Positions 1-6,822 of a stretch of DNA of 43,970 bases are shown here, piece by piece. The stretch spans positions 1 to 43,970 of the forward strand of contig JAZKYL010000088.1 in assembly GCA_045612105.1 (NCBI GenBank), in the 5' to 3' direction. The translations under genes and the position numbers were made by a program. Below the pieces are notes generated by a model. The model was not told the origin of the DNA and made no database searches. It saw nothing but the letters and a program-made list of their open reading frames with translations. Every line of letters begins with the position of its first letter. Position 1 is the first letter of the stretch. Source of the stretch: SVTX01 sp045612105. Lineage in GTDB: Bacteria > Bacillota > Clostridia > Oscillospirales > CAG-272.

Positions 1-310
1 AAAAAGTGTGTCAAAAAACTTCCCTGAAAAAGGATAAAATTTCACCAATAAAGTCTTTTGAAACCGTGGATATTTTAATCAGAGTTTATCTTCTATCGTG
101 TTTCTAGTGCATTATAAACTATTTATTTACAAGCAATTTGATACTTGCTCGCAACACGATAGCAGTAAGGCTCTGCCTAAAATCCTCACGGTTTTACAAA
201 ATAAAATGGCTACACTTCCGATTAATTTGCGGGGAAGTTTTTTGGCTCCACCTTTTTTTCAAAAAAGGTGGAACGCGTCTCCCCCGCCTCCCCGACAAAT
301 CAAAATTTGA
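1..310 (-). repeat. Dispersed hairpin repeat, copy R1 (left-truncated by window)
   Basis: First of five copies of an intergenic repeat (others at 15370, 27230, 32161, 43759). Seen here: end A as CCGACAAATCAAAATTTGA (292-310), a 12-bp hairpin with a 2-nt loop at 247-272 (TCCACCTTTTTT arm), and a core inverted repeat CTATCGTGTT (93-102) / AACACGATAG (153-162) with a 50-nt spacer. It is in the same orientation as R2, opposite to R3-R5. The other end lies before base 1. No convincing gene lies in this stretch; the short open frames have no ribosome binding site. Confidence 0.85.
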
Positions 311-347
311 AAAAATATATCCTTTAACAAATATCTTGCGACAGCGA

Positions 348-376
348 TTGACAAAAGACGTATTTTGTGATAGAAT
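348..376 (+). promoter_or_regulatory. Vegetative promoter for manA
   Basis: TTGACA (348-353), 17-nt spacer, TAGAAT (371-376). It lies just downstream of repeat R1, so manA transcription starts outside the repeat, about 25 nt before the chosen start codon. Confidence 0.75.
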
Positions 377-408
377 TAAAATAGATAATTATGTGCCGAG
401 GTGGAATT

Positions 409-1362
409 ATGGCGAATTTTGATCCCGTAAAGCTCTCGCCCACTTTCAAGGACTATATTTGGGGCGGTGTCAGACTTAAAAGCGAATTCAATAAAAAAAG
501 CGACCTTGTCCCATTGGCTGAAAGCTGGGAGCTGTCGGCTCATAAGGACGGTCAAAGCACTGTTTCGGGCGGTGAATTTGACGGATCATATCTCACCGAT
601 TATATCGCAAAGCTCGGTAGAGAGGCGCTGGGCTCAAACAGCGCGAAATACGATTATTTTCCACTGCTTATAAAGCTTATCGATGCCAAAGGCGACCTGT
701 CTGTGCAGGTTCACCCCTCCGACGAATATGCTTTGGAAAACGAAGGCGAGTATGGAAAGACCGAAATGTGGTATATTCTCGACTGCGACGAAAATGCCTG
801 CCTTTACTATGGCTTTTCCCGCGATGTCAGCAGAGAAGAGTATGCAAACGCAATAAAGGACGGAAAGCTTTGCGATCTTCTCAACCGTGTGTCCGTAAAG
901 AAGGGCGACGTGTTTTTCATTCCCGCGGGAACCGTTCACGCCATAGGTTCGGGAATTTTGATCTGTGAGATTCAGCAGAATTCAAATACCACCTATCGTG
1001 TTTTCGACTATAACCGCCGCGATAAAAACGGCAACCTTCGTCCTTTGCATATAGAAAAGGCACTTGAGGTCTCTTGCCTTGAAAAATCCCCCGAGCTGCC
1101 CGATATCGGCGACGGAGACGACGTTTTGCTTGCCGAGTGTAGCTATTTCTCGGTCAGACGCAAAAGAATAGAGGGCAACTGCGAGATCGTGGTCGATGAA
1201 ACCAGCTTCCTTTCTTTGATAGTCACTGACGGTGAGGGTGTTTTGAAATATGACGGTGGTGAAATTACCCTTATAAAAGGCGACAGTATTTTCATCCCCG
1301 CGCAAAATAAAACCTTTGCGGTCTCGGGCAAATGCGAGCTGATACTTTCAAAAGTTAATTAA
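409..1362 (+). CDS. manA: Mannose-6-phosphate isomerase, class I
   Basis: Cytoplasmic zinc enzyme interconverting mannose 6-phosphate and fructose 6-phosphate. The 317-residue length matches the short Bacillus-type ManA. Visible family features are the N-terminal KDYIWGG segment, the zinc-ligand stretch LSVQVHPSD, GKTEMWYIL, and PAGTVHAIGSG, which carries the later histidine ligand. I chose the ATG at 409 rather than 391 because GAGGTGG (398-404) immediately precedes it and the extra N-terminal residues are not family-like. It is followed 11 nt later by a ROK sugar kinase with its own AAGGAG site, so the two are probably cotranscribed and together feed mannose or fructose into glycolysis. Confidence 0.93.
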   Translation: MANFDPVKLSPTFKDYIWGGVRLKSEFNKKSDLVPLAESWELSAHKDGQSTVSGGEFDGSYLTDYIAKLGREALGSNSAKYDYFPLLIKLIDAKGDLSVQVHPSDEYALENEGEYGKTEMWYILDCDENACLYYGFSRDVSREEYANAIKDGKLCDLLNRVSVKKGDVFFIPAGTVHAIGSGILICEIQQNSNTTYRVFDYNRRDKNGNLRPLHIEKALEVSCLEKSPELPDIGDGDDVLLAECSYFSVRRKRIEGNCEIVVDETSFLSLIVTDGEGVLKYDGGEITLIKGDSIFIPAQNKTFAVSGKCELILSKVN

Positions 1363-1373
1363 GGAGAATAAAA

Positions 1374-2312
1374 ATGTACATAGGAATCGATCTTGGCGGT
1401 ACCAATATCGCCGCAGGTTTAGTTGACGAAAAGGGAAATATCCTTTATAAAGCAAGCGTTCCCACCCATAAGGAAAGACACTGGTCGGAGATAGTCCGCG
1501 ATATGGCGGCTATTGCCGAGAGAGTGGTGAAAGAAAGCAACCATACTATGGATGAAGTCAAGGCAGTGGGGATCGGATGTCCCGGAAGCGTGGATAAAGA
1601 GCGCGGAGTGGTGGTCTACTCCAATAATATCGTGATGCATAACGTGCCTATGGCGGAGGAGTTCAGAAAGCACCTCGATCTGCCGGTCTATCTTGAAAAC
1701 GATGCAAACGCGGCGGCACTCGGTGAGTACGCGGTATGTGAGGACGGGCTTGACAGCTTTGTCTTTATGACACTCGGTACGGGTGTCGGCGGTGGAATCA
1801 TCCTTGACGGAAAGGTATGGTCGGGCTTTAACGGCGCGGGCGCGGAGATAGGACATCAATCTCTTGTCTTTGGCGGTGAGCCTTGTACCTGTGGCAAACG
1901 CGGTTGTCTTGAGGCATACGCTTCGGTGACCGCGCTGATAAATCAGACCAAGGCGGCTATGGCGGCACATCCCGAATCAAAAATGAACGAATGGGCAGAG
2001 AAGAAGGGCAAGGTCAGCGGAAGAACTGCCTTTGAGTGCGCAAAGCTTGGTGACCTTGCCGCGATCGAAGTGCGTGACAGATATATTGAGTACGTTGCGG
2101 AGGGTATTTGCAGCATCGTTAACGTGCTCCAACCCAGAGTGCTGGCTATCGGAGGCGGTATCAGCCGCGAAGGCGACGCACTCCTTGAGCCGATCAAAGC
2201 GTATTTTAACGAGAACGATTACAACAAATATATGCCCAAGACCGACATACGCATAGCCAAGCTTTTCGGTGACGCGGGTATCGTCGGCGCGGCTATGAGC
2301 TGTGTTGTTTGA
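1374..2312 (+). CDS. ROK-family sugar kinase (glucokinase/fructokinase type)
   Basis: ATP-dependent sugar kinase of 312 residues. It opens with the phosphate-binding GIDLGGTNIAAG, has GIGCPGSVD, the catalytic-aspartate segment LENDANAAALGE, the GTGVGGG loop, and the ROK zinc signature CTCGKRGCLEAYAS. The zinc motif separates ROK kinases from repressors, and no N-terminal winged helix is present, so it is an enzyme rather than a NagC/XylR-type regulator. Closest in layout to Gram-positive GlcK; the substrate (glucose, fructose or N-acetylmannosamine) cannot be fixed from sequence. Placement behind manA favours mannose or fructose metabolism. RBS AAGGAG lies directly after the manA stop. Confidence 0.9.
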   Translation: MYIGIDLGGTNIAAGLVDEKGNILYKASVPTHKERHWSEIVRDMAAIAERVVKESNHTMDEVKAVGIGCPGSVDKERGVVVYSNNIVMHNVPMAEEFRKHLDLPVYLENDANAAALGEYAVCEDGLDSFVFMTLGTGVGGGIILDGKVWSGFNGAGAEIGHQSLVFGGEPCTCGKRGCLEAYASVTALINQTKAAMAAHPESKMNEWAEKKGKVSGRTAFECAKLGDLAAIEVRDRYIEYVAEGICSIVNVLQPRVLAIGGGISREGDALLEPIKAYFNENDYNKYMPKTDIRIAKLFGDAGIVGAAMSCVV

Positions 2313-2357
2313 TGAAAAAATAACGTTGCGACCCACTAAAAATAAAGGATTTTTGAA

Positions 2358-3728
2358 ATGAGTAAATTTTATGACGAGTGGCAGGAAAGCTACAATAGCG
2401 CGAGAGCCTGTATCATCGAGAGCGACGAAACGCTTCACGATTATGAGAGCACCGAGCTGCTTGAGATGGTGGAGGGCGTGGAAGCCGAGATCGACAGACT
2501 TGAAAAGCTTCGCGCGAGACTTGGAAGAATTCTTGACTACAACAGCTTGAAGAAAAAGGGGTTTACCCGAGAAGAAATAAGCGCCTTTGAGCGTGAGGAC
2601 TCGGAGTATATCGCCAAGGTTGATAAGTATTATTCCAACAACCTTAAGAAGAGAAAATATATGTTCGGCTACCCCGCCAATATGGAGGATTATTCTTATA
2701 CCACAAGCTATTTGCGCCATCTTGAAAGCAAGATGTACCTGATGAACAACTGCGGCGACCCGTATCAAAAGGGAAATTACGGAATGGATAGCAAATCCAC
2801 CGAGAAGAAGATAATCTCCCTTGTCGCCGAGAATTTCGGTATCGCCCAGGGTGAATACTGGGGTTACATAACCTCGGGCGGCACCGAGAGCAATTTCTGG
2901 GGCATCCGCGAGGGTTTCAACCGTTTTCCAAAGGGTAAATTGTATTTTTCCGAGGATACACATTACAGCGTTGAAAAGTATGTTTTTGACGGTGAAAACA
3001 GCGAAAGATATCCGTATGAAAAGATCGCAGTGGATGAATACGGAAGAATTTCAGTAGAAAAACTGCTCGAAGTGGCAAAAAAAGACCGAGAAAATGGCAC
3101 AAATGGTGCAATAGTGGTGCTTACGTGGGGAACCACCTGCCGCGGTGCGGTGGACGAGGTGAAAAGGATCACCGAAGGATTGAGATCGCTTGGAATAGAG
3201 TATTACTGCCATCTTGACGCGGCGCACTTCGGCGGTATTGCCAAAAACCAGGAGAATGCGCCGAAGGTCGAGAGCCTTTCAGATCTTGGAGTCGATTCCG
3301 TCGCTGTAAGTATGCATAAATTTATGGGTACGGCAAGAGTTAACGGCGTGTTGCTTGCGCTTAATAGACGCGACCGCCCGATCATAGATTATATTGGTCA
3401 GGAGGATTCAACGCTTCTGGGCTCACGTGATTATCTGCCTTTTTCAACCTATCAGAGAGCGAGAGAAATGCTTCTTCGCCGCGAGAGCGGTCATTATTCC
3501 GAAAACGTTCTCTATTTTGAGAATGGTCTTCGCAGAAATGGGCTTTCTTTTGAGAGATTTGAGAATTCGAATACCTTCGTGATTCCCAAGCCCGAAGAAG
3601 AGATATGCAAAAAATATCAGCTCGCAACGTTTGTCGATTACGACGGACAGGAAAAGGCGCATATCATAATTTTCCCTTTCCATGAAAAGGAAATTATGGA
3701 TGAATTGCTGGAGGATCTAAAGAATTAA
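2358..3728 (+). CDS. PLP-dependent group II decarboxylase (histidine/serine decarboxylase-like)
   Basis: 456-residue fold-type I PLP enzyme. Visible landmarks are GGTESNFWGIREGF (about residues 174-187), the cofactor-ring aspartate in HLDAAHFGG (about 285) and the Schiff-base lysine K321 in SMHKFMG. This arrangement resembles bacterial PLP-dependent histidine decarboxylase and plant serine decarboxylase, which release CO2 to give the amine. There is an unusual N-terminal helical extension of about 100 residues rich in E, K and R before the catalytic domain. It follows the ROK kinase after 45 nt and ends in a clear terminator, so it may be the last gene of the manA unit. The amino acid substrate is not determinable here. 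Confidence 0.8.
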   Translation: MSKFYDEWQESYNSARACIIESDETLHDYESTELLEMVEGVEAEIDRLEKLRARLGRILDYNSLKKKGFTREEISAFEREDSEYIAKVDKYYSNNLKKRKYMFGYPANMEDYSYTTSYLRHLESKMYLMNNCGDPYQKGNYGMDSKSTEKKIISLVAENFGIAQGEYWGYITSGGTESNFWGIREGFNRFPKGKLYFSEDTHYSVEKYVFDGENSERYPYEKIAVDEYGRISVEKLLEVAKKDRENGTNGAIVVLTWGTTCRGAVDEVKRITEGLRSLGIEYYCHLDAAHFGGIAKNQENAPKVESLSDLGVDSVAVSMHKFMGTARVNGVLLALNRRDRPIIDYIGQEDSTLLGSRDYLPFSTYQRAREMLLRRESGHYSENVLYFENGLRRNGLSFERFENSNTFVIPKPEEEICKKYQLATFVDYDGQEKAHIIIFPFHEKEIMDELLEDLKN

Positions 3729-3747
3729 GAATACGTATACATAACAC

Positions 3748-3786
3748 AAAAGATCCACCAAATCGGTGGATCTTTTATGCTTTTTT
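3748..3786 (+). terminator. Rho-independent terminator after the decarboxylase
   Basis: Perfect 12-bp stem AAAAGATCCACC (3748-3759) / GGTGGATCTTTT (3765-3776) with loop AAATC, followed by a T-rich tract. It ends the manA-ROK-decarboxylase unit. Confidence 0.9.
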
Positions 3787-4058
3787 AAATTTCTCGATGA
3801 GATAAAAATTACGAGTGGCAGAGAATTAACTGATATATTATATCTTTACAGTGAGGATGGGATTCAGAACCTTTACCTGACCTGAGGTCAGGTGATCAAG
3901 TCCGAGCCATCGGGGGTGAGTACCACCTCGTCCCTCTACGTACCTTCTTCTACCAAATTTTTGCCCATTTTCGCCCCATTTTCCCGATCTTCTATCAAAA
4001 TCGCCGCAAAAATGATAGAAAAGTGATAGAAAATGATGTTTGGTCGTACTAAAATACA
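3787..4058. other. Gene-free spacer with a 19-bp palindrome
   Basis: No supported gene. It contains ACCTGACC-TGA-GGTCAGGT (3876-3894), a perfect 8-bp inverted repeat with 3-nt centre, and a repetitive stretch with three TGATAGAAAA-like units (about 4012-4040). A minus-strand open frame of 100 codons crosses it but has no ribosome binding site and low-complexity composition. It could be debris of an integrated element; this is a guess. Confidence 0.4.
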
Positions 4059-4087
4059 TTGAATTTTTTGAAAAAATATGATATAAT
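4059..4087 (+). promoter_or_regulatory. Promoter for the GNAT gene
   Basis: TTGAAT (4059-4064), 17-nt spacer, TATAAT (4082-4087). The start codon at 4125 lies 37 nt downstream. Confidence 0.75.
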
Positions 4088-4124
4088 ATCCTTACATATT
4101 TTGACAACCGTGAGGGATTTAGCA

Positions 4125-4778
4125 ATGAACAATGTAACAATACGTTTAGAAACCGAAAAAGATTATAGAGCAGTTGAGGAGCTTACACGCGAGGCGTTTT
4201 GGAATGTCTACGTCCCCGGTGCAAGTGAGCATTATTACGTTCACATGATGCGTAATCACCCCGACTTTATCCCCGAACTTGCATTCGTACTTGAAAAAGA
4301 CGGCAAGATCATAGGAAACATTATGTATACAAAGGCATGGCTTGAGGACGAGAACGGAAAGCGCAAGGAGATCCTTTCCTTCGGACCGCTTTGCGTCGCA
4401 CCCGAATATCAGAGACAGCGACTAGGCAAGCTTTTAATTGAACATTCCTTTGAAGTTGCACGCAAGATGGGCTACGACGTGAACATCAACTTTGGCAACC
4501 CCGGAAACTACGTAAGCCGCGGATTTGTGAGCTGCAAGAAAAAGAACGTAAGTTTTGTCGTGGACGGTAACTTTCCGACCGCCTTGCTCGTTGCAGAGCT
4601 TGTTCCGGGTGCGCTTGACGGTAAAAAGTGGATGTACATCGCCTCCACCGCCGCCGATTGCTGTGAAGACACCGCTGCTGTCGAGGCGTTCGATTCCACC
4701 TTTCCACCGAAAGAAAAGAAGTGGATGCCGAGCCAAGAGGAGTTCTATATCTATAGACATTCTTCGGTAGTCAGATAA
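4125..4778 (+). CDS. GNAT-family N-acetyltransferase
   Basis: 217-residue acetyl-CoA-dependent acetyltransferase. The N-terminus VTIRLETEKDYRAVEELTRE is a typical GNAT beta1-alpha1 start. The acetyl-CoA loop appears as VAPEYQRQRLGKLLIEHS, matching the Q/R-x-x-G-x-G/A pattern in relaxed form. It resembles YhbS-like proteins with a C-terminal beta extension. The upstream ATG at 4059 is rejected because it overlaps the promoter -35 box, whereas 4125 has GAGGG eight bases upstream. Monocistronic: own promoter and strong terminator. The acceptor substrate is unknown. Confidence 0.85.
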   Translation: MNNVTIRLETEKDYRAVEELTREAFWNVYVPGASEHYYVHMMRNHPDFIPELAFVLEKDGKIIGNIMYTKAWLEDENGKRKEILSFGPLCVAPEYQRQRLGKLLIEHSFEVARKMGYDVNINFGNPGNYVSRGFVSCKKKNVSFVVDGNFPTALLVAELVPGALDGKKWMYIASTAADCCEDTAAVEAFDSTFPPKEKKWMPSQEEFYIYRHSSVVR

Positions 4779-4789
4779 ACGTAAATAGG

Positions 4790-4826
4790 CCGCTGAGGAA
4801 TCGTTTGATTCCTCAGCGGTTGTTTT
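4790..4826 (+). terminator. Rho-independent terminator after GNAT gene
   Basis: Perfect 13-bp stem CCGCTGAGGAATC (4790-4802) / GATTCCTCAGCGG (4807-4819), loop GTTT, tail TTGTTTT. A second hairpin at 4854-4884 (12-bp stem with one G-T pair) lies between it and the convergent gene and lacks a T tail on either strand. Confidence 0.9.
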
Positions 4827-4917
4827 GCCTTTGATTTCTCTTATGAAATTTTTGAGGTCTGACGATTCATTTTCGTCGGACCTCACTTTGTATAATCCCC
4901 CAAAAATTGGAATTTGA

Positions 4918-5424
4918 TTATAAAACCTCTTGCCCTTTTGCAATAAAATAAACTTCTTGCATTGCCGCAATAGTTGCAAGTACACATATTGTCGCAACGC
5001 TATAAATGGTTTCAAGAAAAGTCAGCGTGGGCGGCAAAAGGAACAAAGCAAATCCCGTTGTTTTATTTAACACGCTATGTATTGATATTAGTTTTTTCTT
5101 GCGAATAAAGACGAGCGTAATATTAAATATCTTAATCAACGCAACAATGATAATCCATACCCACAGCCATACGGGTATGTGCATTAGGGGTAGTATCTTT
5201 ACCCAGCATACGAATATAAATACAAAGTCAGAGGCAGTATCAAGTCTTGCTCCAAATTTACTAACCGCTCCCGTCTTTCTCGCTATCGCTCCGTCAATCA
5301 TATCGGTAAACCCGCAAAAAAGATAGAGTATGTAAAACCATGCCGATGATAGAGGAATGAACAGAAGAGGCAAACTTAATACAATTCTGCTTCCGGTAAT
5401 GATGTTTGCAATATATTTATTCAT
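4918..5424 (-). CDS. CDP-alcohol phosphatidyltransferase family protein
   Basis: 168-residue integral membrane enzyme with about five hydrophobic segments. The family signature D-x2-D-G-x2-A-R-x8-G-x3-D-x3-D is complete: DMIDGAIARKTG followed by GARLDTASD. Members transfer a phosphatidyl group from a CDP-linked donor to an alcohol such as glycerol phosphate or inositol; the acceptor here cannot be assigned. It is shorter than PgsA (about 180 residues) but keeps all signature aspartates. It starts 13 nt after the upstream GrpB-like gene and has no visible Shine-Dalgarno sequence, so it is probably translated by coupling from that gene. Confidence 0.85.
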   Translation of the reverse strand: MNKYIANIITGSRIVLSLPLLFIPLSSAWFYILYLFCGFTDMIDGAIARKTGAVSKFGARLDTASDFVFIFVCWVKILPLMHIPVWLWVWIIIVALIKIFNITLVFIRKKKLISIHSVLNKTTGFALFLLPPTLTFLETIYSVATICVLATIAAMQEVYFIAKGQEVL

Positions 5425-5437
5425 AAATTGGAATTTG

Positions 5438-5998
5438 TCAGTATCTATTGCCGTATAGCAATTTTGCTTGTTCGGTATATTTCTTCACGAACTCCGTTTT
5501 AGCATTTGTATAAGCATCTCGGTTATGTTCGTATTCTTTCCATAACGAAAGTTTTAATTTCTCATATTCTTTTGCTATATCGGGAAACTCGTTAAGATAA
5601 TCCCTGAAATACAATTCGTAATTATCACCTGTATATCTTAAATGCAAATGGAACACTCTCTCGGCAAAGCCGTTCTCTGTGTACCCTTTGTTAAAGGACA
5701 GTCCTTTTTCGCTTTCCGACATACAAATATAGCCGCTATGGGCAATCAAATCTTTATAAACAAACAAGTTGCTTTCCTTGGGAACTTCCACGAGAATATC
5801 AATAATGGGCTTTGCCCAAATGGAAGAAATCGCCGTACTTCCTATATGACTTATCCTTTCAAGTTGTGGAAGAACTTTCTTCAACAGGGTTTCTTCTTCC
5901 AAATACCATTCTTCCCAACACTCCTGATGTGCTGTTAAAATGATAGGAAACAACTGCCACAGTTCATCTAAAGTCATTTCTGATAATTTCTTTCCCAT
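5438..5998 (-). CDS. GrpB family protein (nucleotidyltransferase-like fold)
   Basis: 186 residues with the GrpB/UPF0157 hallmark RISHIGSTAISSIWAKPIIDILVEV region; the GST and K-P-x-I-D elements correspond to the nucleotidyltransferase-like core. The biochemical role of the family is poorly defined. The start at 5998 is preceded by AGGTG. It is the first gene of a two-gene minus-strand unit with the CDP-alcohol phosphatidyltransferase, transcribed from a promoter at 6036-6064. Confidence 0.85.
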   Translation of the reverse strand: MGKKLSEMTLDELWQLFPIILTAHQECWEEWYLEEETLLKKVLPQLERISHIGSTAISSIWAKPIIDILVEVPKESNLFVYKDLIAHSGYICMSESEKGLSFNKGYTENGFAERVFHLHLRYTGDNYELYFRDYLNEFPDIAKEYEKLKLSLWKEYEHNRDAYTNAKTEFVKKYTEQAKLLYGNRY

Positions 5999-6035
5999 TA
6001 TTTACACCTGCAAAATATTATTTATCGGTTAGTTT

Positions 6036-6064
6036 ATTGTATCACAAAAACACGAATACTTCAA
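6036..6064 (-). promoter_or_regulatory. Promoter for the GrpB/CDP-alcohol transferase pair
   Basis: Reading the minus strand: TTGAAG (6064-6059), 17-nt spacer, TACAAT (6041-6036). The -35 box overlaps the U-tract of the preceding tRNA-unit terminator, so the two units are packed back to back. Confidence 0.65.
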
Positions 6065-6098
6065 GAGGAAAAGGGCTGAAATCTTTCGATTTCAGCCC
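6058..6098 (-). terminator. Terminator of the tRNA-Ser unit (distal)
   Basis: Perfect 11-bp stem GGGCTGAAATC / GATTTCAGCCC (6073-6083 with 6088-6098) with a 4-nt loop; on the minus strand it is followed by TTTTCCTCTTGA. It lies directly after the tRNA-like 3' fragment at 6103. Confidence 0.85.
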
Positions 6099-6102
6099 TG
6101 AA

Positions 6103-6202
6103 TGGCGGAGAGAGAGGGATTCGCTCTCGCCTGCGGGCTCGGTCAGGGTCGGCTCTGGCTGCCACCGGCAGCCATTCACTACCGACCCGTTCGAATCCCT
6201 TT
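6103..6202 (-). ncRNA. tRNA-Ser 3'-end fragment fused to a branched hairpin element
   Basis: On the minus strand the last 21 nt (6123-6103) are identical to the T-loop, T-stem, acceptor stem and CCA of the adjacent tRNA-Ser. The rest is not tRNA: GGGATTCG pairs with CGAATCCC to close a multibranch structure, inside which GGGTCGG/CCGACCC encloses GGCTGCC-GGT-GGCAGCC, and a second arm contains GCC-CGCA-GGC. It has no anticodon arm. It is flanked on both sides by terminators. Whether it is a decayed tRNA or a functional structured RNA is open. Confidence 0.55.
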
Positions 6203-6207
6203 CAGAT

Positions 6208-6244
6208 ATAAAAACACCGAGCGGCTTTGCCACTCGGTGTTTTT
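6208..6244 (-). terminator. Terminator immediately after tRNA-Ser
   Basis: Stem AAAACACCGAG (6211-6221) / CTCGGTGTTTT (6233-6243) with an inner GGC/GCC pairing; on the minus strand it starts two bases after the encoded CCA of the tRNA and ends in a U tract. Confidence 0.85.
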
Positions 6245-6245
6245 A

Positions 6246-6334
6246 TGGCGGAGAGAGAGGGATTCGAACCCTCGTGTGCTTGGGCACAAACTGGTTTCGA
6301 GTCAGCCCCCTTATGACCACTTCGATATCTCTCC
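6246..6334 (-). tRNA. tRNA-Ser (anticodon CGA), CCA encoded
   Basis: 89-nt class II tRNA. Acceptor GGAGAGA/TCTCTCC, discriminator G, encoded CCA (plus-strand TGG at 6246-6248), T arm GAGGG-TTCGAAT-CCCTC, variable arm GTGC/GCAC, anticodon CGA at 6299-6297 reading UCG. An A-C mismatch sits at the pair closing the anticodon loop, which is unusual but does not by itself show inactivity. A promoter (6558-6586) and two terminators support expression. Its first ten bases and its last 21 bases are each duplicated in flanking structured segments. Confidence 0.92.
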
Positions 6335-6372
6335 TTAATTATGATGCAACAGCGTGCATCATAATTAAGGAG
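6331..6372. repeat. 18-bp perfect inverted repeat overlapping the tRNA 5' end
   Basis: CTCCTTAATTATGATGCA (6331-6348) and its exact reverse complement (6355-6372) flank a 6-nt loop. The last four bases of the hairpin are the first four bases (GGAG) of the mature tRNA, so in the precursor the hairpin would compete with the acceptor stem. Confidence 0.85.
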
Positions 6373-6499
6373 CTTGATTAGATGAGGCTCGGCGAGCTTT
6401 GCTCGTCGAATCCACTGCGTATACCCCACCCGAAGATCGACAAGCTCGTTTGTCAGGCGCAGGGTGTGGGTATCTTCGCCTAAGGCGAAATATCTCTCC
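6369..6499 (-). ncRNA. tRNA-Ser 5'-end fragment followed by hairpins in the tRNA leader
   Basis: On the minus strand the segment begins GGAGAGATAT (6499-6490), identical to the first ten bases of the tRNA-Ser, then TTCGCC-TTA-GGCGAA, then a long hairpin pairing ATACCCACACCC with GGGTGGGGTAT around GACAA-ACGAGC-TTGTC, then CGAGC-AAA-GCTCG. It has no tRNA anticodon arm. It lies between the promoter and the real tRNA, so it is transcribed as leader. Confidence 0.5.
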
Positions 6500-6557
6500 G
6501 TGATGCATACTGTACATATTTAGTTTAGAATTCGACGGAAAACCGCTCGACCAAAGT

Positions 6558-6586
6558 ATTATACCACACTTTTTTTGAAATTGCAA
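6558..6586 (-). promoter_or_regulatory. Promoter of the tRNA-Ser unit
   Basis: On the minus strand: TTGCAA (6586-6581), 17-nt spacer, TATAAT (6563-6558). It implies a leader of about 215 nt before the tRNA. Confidence 0.75.
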
Positions 6587-6748
6587 TACCTAATTTAAAA
6601 ATATTTCAAAATTTTGAGATGTTTTTCTTCGCTTTTGATTAAAGTCTTTTCTTATAAGTAAATCGCTTTCAGTTTATGCTCCTGTTTTCTCGCATATCCA
6701 CAAAAAGACTTGTTTTGTACATTAAAAGATAAAAATCCGATAGATTTA

Positions 6749-6777
6749 TTGACATTTTTTAGCGTTTAGTTTATAAT
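6749..6777 (+). promoter_or_regulatory. Full-consensus promoter for the GH106-like gene
   Basis: TTGACA (6749-6754), 17-nt spacer, TATAAT (6772-6777): a perfect vegetative promoter 45 nt before the start codon. The stretch 6587-6748 upstream is AT-rich and shows nothing else. Confidence 0.85.
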
Positions 6778-6822
6778 TAAAGTACAGATAACAACCGAAA
6801 ACAGAATTCGGAGGACAGAAAA

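Noticed and set aside
1977..2963. 328-codon minus-strand open frame
   Set aside because: Antisense shadow of the ROK kinase and decarboxylase; composition and lack of motifs show it is not a gene.
3838..4140. 100-codon minus-strand open frame in the 3.8-4.1 kb spacer
   Set aside because: No RBS, crosses the promoter of the GNAT gene, and has no recognisable domain.
6037..6381. Open frames of 114, 78, 75 and 73 codons over the tRNA-Ser region
   Set aside because: They are translations of the tRNA and its flanking structured fragments (including the well-known RERDSNPR-type artefact) and have no ribosome binding site.
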